From: JAAYCI01 sp964370195
GTDB taxonomy: Bacteria; Bacillota; Clostridia; Oscillospirales; Ruminococcaceae
Assembly: GCA_964370195.1 (NCBI GenBank)
Contig: CAYJIH010000040.1
Location: forward strand, 1-14,360
DNA: 14,360 nt
Reading direction: 5' to 3'
Both the position numbers and the translations under genes were made by a program. Numbering within the stretch: position 1 is the first letter of the stretch; every line of letters starts with the position of its first letter. Positions 14,328 through 14,360 of the stretch are shown here, piece after piece. The notes under the pieces are model-generated. The model saw nothing but the letters and a program-made list of their open reading frames with translations. It had not been told where the DNA came from and made no database searches.

Positions 14328-14360
14328 AAAATGACATATACAGAATTAAAATGTCATTTT
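14328..14360. repeat. 10-bp perfect inverted repeat at the window edge
   Basis: AAAATGACAT (14328-14337) and ATGTCATTTT (14351-14360) are exact inverted copies with a 13-nt loop. The stem may continue beyond the window. It lies about 20 nt downstream of the plus-strand promoter start, so it could be an early hairpin of that transcript, the terminator of a gene further right on the minus strand, or an operator. Confidence 0.6.

Larger units (their letters stand above)
14187..14360. other. non-coding right edge of the window
   Basis: This AT-rich stretch contains no convincing gene on either strand. It holds a promoter pointing right and an inverted repeat at the border. From about 14309 and 14331 two short reading frames on the plus strand are still open at the window end, but neither has a ribosome site and neither can be identified. 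Confidence 0.6.

Noticed and set aside
1..14360. CRISPR array, insertion sequence or prophage
   Set aside because: No regularly spaced repeats, transposase, integrase or phage-like genes are present; all genes are housekeeping genes in a common order.

Overview
This window is a compact, AT-rich stretch of a low-GC Gram-positive chromosome, most likely from the class Clostridia. Evidence for this is the strong GGAGG-type Shine-Dalgarno sites, the sigma-A-type promoters, a CIRCE-type heat-shock operator, RbgA/YlqF (a Gram-positive ribosome-assembly GTPase), a Bacillus-like ClpP, and the gene order tig-clpP-clpX-lon-engB. All protein genes and both tRNAs lie on the minus strand, so transcription runs from right to left. 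I see no insertion sequence, prophage, CRISPR array or obvious foreign island.

Layout in transcription order (high to low coordinates). (1) 14042-14360 is non-coding. It holds a promoter pointing right and out of the window, an inverted repeat at the very edge, and the promoter and folded leader of rplS. (2) rplS (ribosomal protein L19) is followed by an intrinsic terminator. (3) lepB, rbgA/ylqF, rnhB and yraN form a tightly packed operon with overlapping starts and stops; thrC and a calcineurin-type metallophosphoesterase follow with short gaps and no clear break. (4) tig has its own extended -10 promoter and is followed by clpP and clpX; a good intrinsic terminator lies after clpX. (5) lon starts from its own promoter, with a CIRCE-type operator just after the predicted transcript start. 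engB, a YqeM-like methyltransferase and hslO (Hsp33) follow at very short spacing. (6) A tRNA-Gly(GCC) gene and a truncated tRNA-Val(TAC) gene each have their own TTGACA-type promoter.

The central theme is protein quality control. Trigger factor meets nascent chains, ClpXP and Lon degrade damaged or tagged proteins, and Hsp33 holds unfolded proteins during oxidative stress. A second theme is ribosome and envelope housekeeping: L19, RbgA and EngB for the large subunit, signal peptidase I for secretion, and RNase HII for RNA in DNA.

I find no clearly new multi-gene system. The best non-routine signals are the CIRCE operator (16 of 18 consensus arm bases) placing lon, and probably engB and hslO, under HrcA; mutually exclusive pairings in the lon leader; the structured rplS leader with rplS apparently separated from the usual trmD cluster; and a strong divergent promoter at the right edge. 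Two start sites should be read with care: clpP most likely begins at 7412 rather than 7502, and tig at the ATG at 8914.
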